This document shows positions 62,693 to 64,000 of a DNA stretch of 64,000 nt, one piece after another. This DNA comes from an uncultured Bacilli bacterium (GTDB lineage Bacteria; Bacillota_I; Bacilli_A; RF39; UBA660). Under the pieces are notes generated by a model that was not told the DNA's origin, made no database searches, and saw nothing but the letters and a program-made list of their open reading frames with translations. Within the stretch, counting starts at the first letter, position 1. Each line of letters starts with the position of its first letter. The stretch is taken from positions 1 through 64,000 of the forward strand of contig CAKOZV010000004.1 of the NCBI GenBank assembly GCA_934131695.1, read 5' to 3'. The translations under genes and the position numbers were made by a program.

Positions 62693-63334
62693 TTAATTAG
62701 CAACTTCTCTTATTTTGGTTTTTCTTCTATATACTTTTTTACTAACTAATTTATAATCTTTTTCTATCTGTTTAATACTATCATACTTTTTATCTACCTT
62801 TTCATTTAGCATAGTAACTAACAAATCTTTCTCATAATAGTTATTAAGAACTAATTTTCCCTTCTTAGAAAGATTATAAATTGTTTTACTATCATTAGCT
62901 TCATACTCTTTATCATCATTCCAGTCTGTTACTCTATAAAGAGTATAACTTTTGTTTCCTATTAATTCTCTATCTATTAGATATTCTCCACATTTAAGTG
63001 TTACTCTCTTTCCATCTTTTAGAAATTCCACTTTTGATTCATAAAGATCACAACTTTTGCCATTGAAAGGATTTTTAATTGGTGATATCAAATCTAAGTT
63101 TAACATCTCATATAGATATATTGTACCTTCATCCTTAAAATTATAATTAATAGCATTCATAGCCATAACTCTAGCATTAAAGTTAAATACTTGATATTTT
63201 TCTTTATTACTTAGTTTAAGTATTGCTACTAACAAAATAGCTGTTAATACTAAACAAACAACTGCTACCGTTAAAAACTCATATGCTCCAAAACCTTTAT
63301 TATTTTTTTTCTTCTTTTTCTTATTCTTTTTCAT
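62693..63334 (-). CDS. Type IV pilin-like protein
   Basis: A 213-residue protein. After a run of Lys and Asn comes NKGFGAYEFLTVAVVCLVLT with the continued hydrophobic stretch, which has the shape of a prepilin leader: Gly then Phe at +1 and Glu at +5, followed by a 20-residue helix. The C-terminal domain includes SPIKNPFNGKSCDL, common in minor pilins, with a Cys pair (SCDL and LKCGEY). No prepilin peptidase, ATPase or other pilin is in the window. The ATG at 63334 overlaps the end of ezrA, with a poor ribosome site, so translation is likely coupled. Confidence 0.6.
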   Translation of the reverse strand: MKKNKKKKKKNNKGFGAYEFLTVAVVCLVLTAILLVAILKLSNKEKYQVFNFNARVMAMNAINYNFKDEGTIYLYEMLNLDLISPIKNPFNGKSCDLYESKVEFLKDGKRVTLKCGEYLIDRELIGNKSYTLYRVTDWNDDKEYEANDSKTIYNLSKKGKLVLNNYYEKDLLVTMLNEKVDKKYDSIKQIEKDYKLVSKKVYRRKTKIREVAN

Positions 63335-64000
63335 ACGCCAACAACTTTCTTTCAAAATTATCATCTACTAATTTTATGGTATCAACACTAACTTTTAGTG
63401 ATGATGTATAGTCGCCTTTAAAGAAAAGATTTCTTGCTCTATTAATTCCTTCTTCTATATCTTCATGAAGAGGAATATATTTATTGCCATAAACAATAGC
63501 CATTTCACTCATCTTAGCAGTTTTAATCATTGAAACAGTTGTATTATAAAGTTTTAAAACTAAATCTCTAGCTGTATCTACTCTAGTATTTAATGTTTTA
63601 ATAGCAATTGGTTTTTTAGATAGTTCTTTTATTACCTCTAAGATAGCTTCATTAGCTTCACTAAGTTCAACAAAGTATCTATCTTCAATAACTGGTAATT
63701 TATACTCTCGCATTTTTTCTTTACATTCTTTTAACAGTCTTTCAATCTCTTCTAGTTGTTCTCTTGCTCTTTGTTCATCTTCATACATATTACCAAGTGA
63801 TTTTAAAGCAATATCTAGAGTTGATTCTACTTGTTTTAATCTATTAGATAATTTCTCCACTTCATCATTAACACTAGAATAAGGTGTCGCTTTATTCTTA
63901 ACTTTTTCTAGCATCTTATGATGATCATCTTTAATAACTGTTAAATCTTTATTAACCTCATCTATTATTTTTACATCTTCTTTATTTAAATCATACATAT
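63321..64000 (-). CDS. ezrA: Septation ring regulator EzrA (C-terminal part, runs off the window)
   Basis: The last 225 codons of EzrA, a membrane-linked coiled-coil protein that limits FtsZ ring formation and recruits PBP1. Heptad-rich helices with KLSNRLKQVESTLDIALKSL and AREQLEEIERLLKECKEK, and the conserved end segment KMSEMAIVYGNKYIPLHEDI followed by GINRARNLFFKGDYTSSL, identify it. The N-terminal membrane helix and first 300 or so residues lie beyond base 64000. Its 3' end overlaps the start of the pilin-like gene by 14 bases. Confidence 0.9.
   Translation of the reverse strand, partial: MYDLNKEDVKIIDEVNKDLTVIKDDHHKMLEKVKNKATPYSSVNDEVEKLSNRLKQVESTLDIALKSLGNMYEDEQRAREQLEEIERLLKECKEKMREYKLPVIEDRYFVELSEANEAILEVIKELSKKPIAIKTLNTRVDTARDLVLKLYNTTVSMIKTAKMSEMAIVYGNKYIPLHEDIEEGINRARNLFFKGDYTSSLKVSVDTIKLVDDNFERKLLAYEKE

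Overview
The window is AT-rich chromosome of an anaerobic, low-GC Gram-positive bacterium of the Bacilli type. Evidence: gpsB next to rnpB, recU next to a class A penicillin-binding protein, RNase J and RNase Y, EzrA, an AUC-type T-box leader before ileS, sortase with a VPNTG surface protein, oxygen-sensitive class III ribonucleotide reductase (NrdD/NrdG), and Firmicute-like -35/-10 boxes with 17-base spacers. Tryptophan is TGG in the long genes and TGA is not read through, so this is genetic code 11, not a mycoplasma. A gut lineage such as RF39-like Bacilli would fit, but that is inference.

Layout. 1-3.0 kb: a 26-codon type I toxin-like gene and a Ca2+-type P-ATPase. 3.0-10.8 kb: a duplication-rich region with a membrane-anchored lysozyme-like enzyme, four paralogues of an unrecognised family, a duplicated tail of tex, intact tex, an Rpn nuclease with an internal start, a free-standing extra copy of its C-terminal domain, and a 3D-domain wall protein. 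10.8-24.5 kb: housekeeping genes on the minus strand (murE, a one-domain Clp-like ATPase, T-box and ileS, ligA, a sugar nucleotidyltransferase, pcrA). 24.5-27 kb: a thioester/Cna-B adhesin with its own sortase behind a palindrome that brackets the -10 box. 27-33.5 kb: rnj and rny converging on one terminator, recA with a near-consensus SOS box, pgsA, a RodZ-like gene, rnpB, gpsB and a 35-codon ORF. 33.8-38 kb: an unknown gene, then recU and the PBP. 38-43.5 kb: dut, nrdG and nrdD, with a divergent NrdD-like protein that has lost its radical residues. 43.5-48.4 kb: an HtrA protease overlapping an Abi_2/HEPN gene, a zinc phospholipase C-like gene and a SpoIID-like gene. 48.4-50.8 kb: dinD split by a TnpB element. 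50.8-64 kb: CwlD-like amidase, a HEAGH metallopeptidase, flavodoxin, a frameshifted aldo/keto reductase, a tail-anchored GH10-like protein, pta, a secreted nuclease, a YerB-like protein, a LysM protein, small membrane proteins, a pilin-like protein and the C-terminal part of ezrA.

How it fits together. Much of the window serves envelope building and division (murE, PBP, gpsB, ezrA, RodZ-like, amidase, lysozyme-like, 3D and LysM proteins) and nucleic-acid metabolism (ligA, pcrA, recA, recU, tex, two RNases, RNase P, dut, nrdDG). Accessory genes sit between these blocks. The least expected items are the pseudo-NrdD, the Rpn gene-within-gene with a separate second C-terminal copy, the duplicated unknown family with its rearrangement scar, the tail-anchored GH10-like protein, and a lone pilin-like protein beside ezrA.
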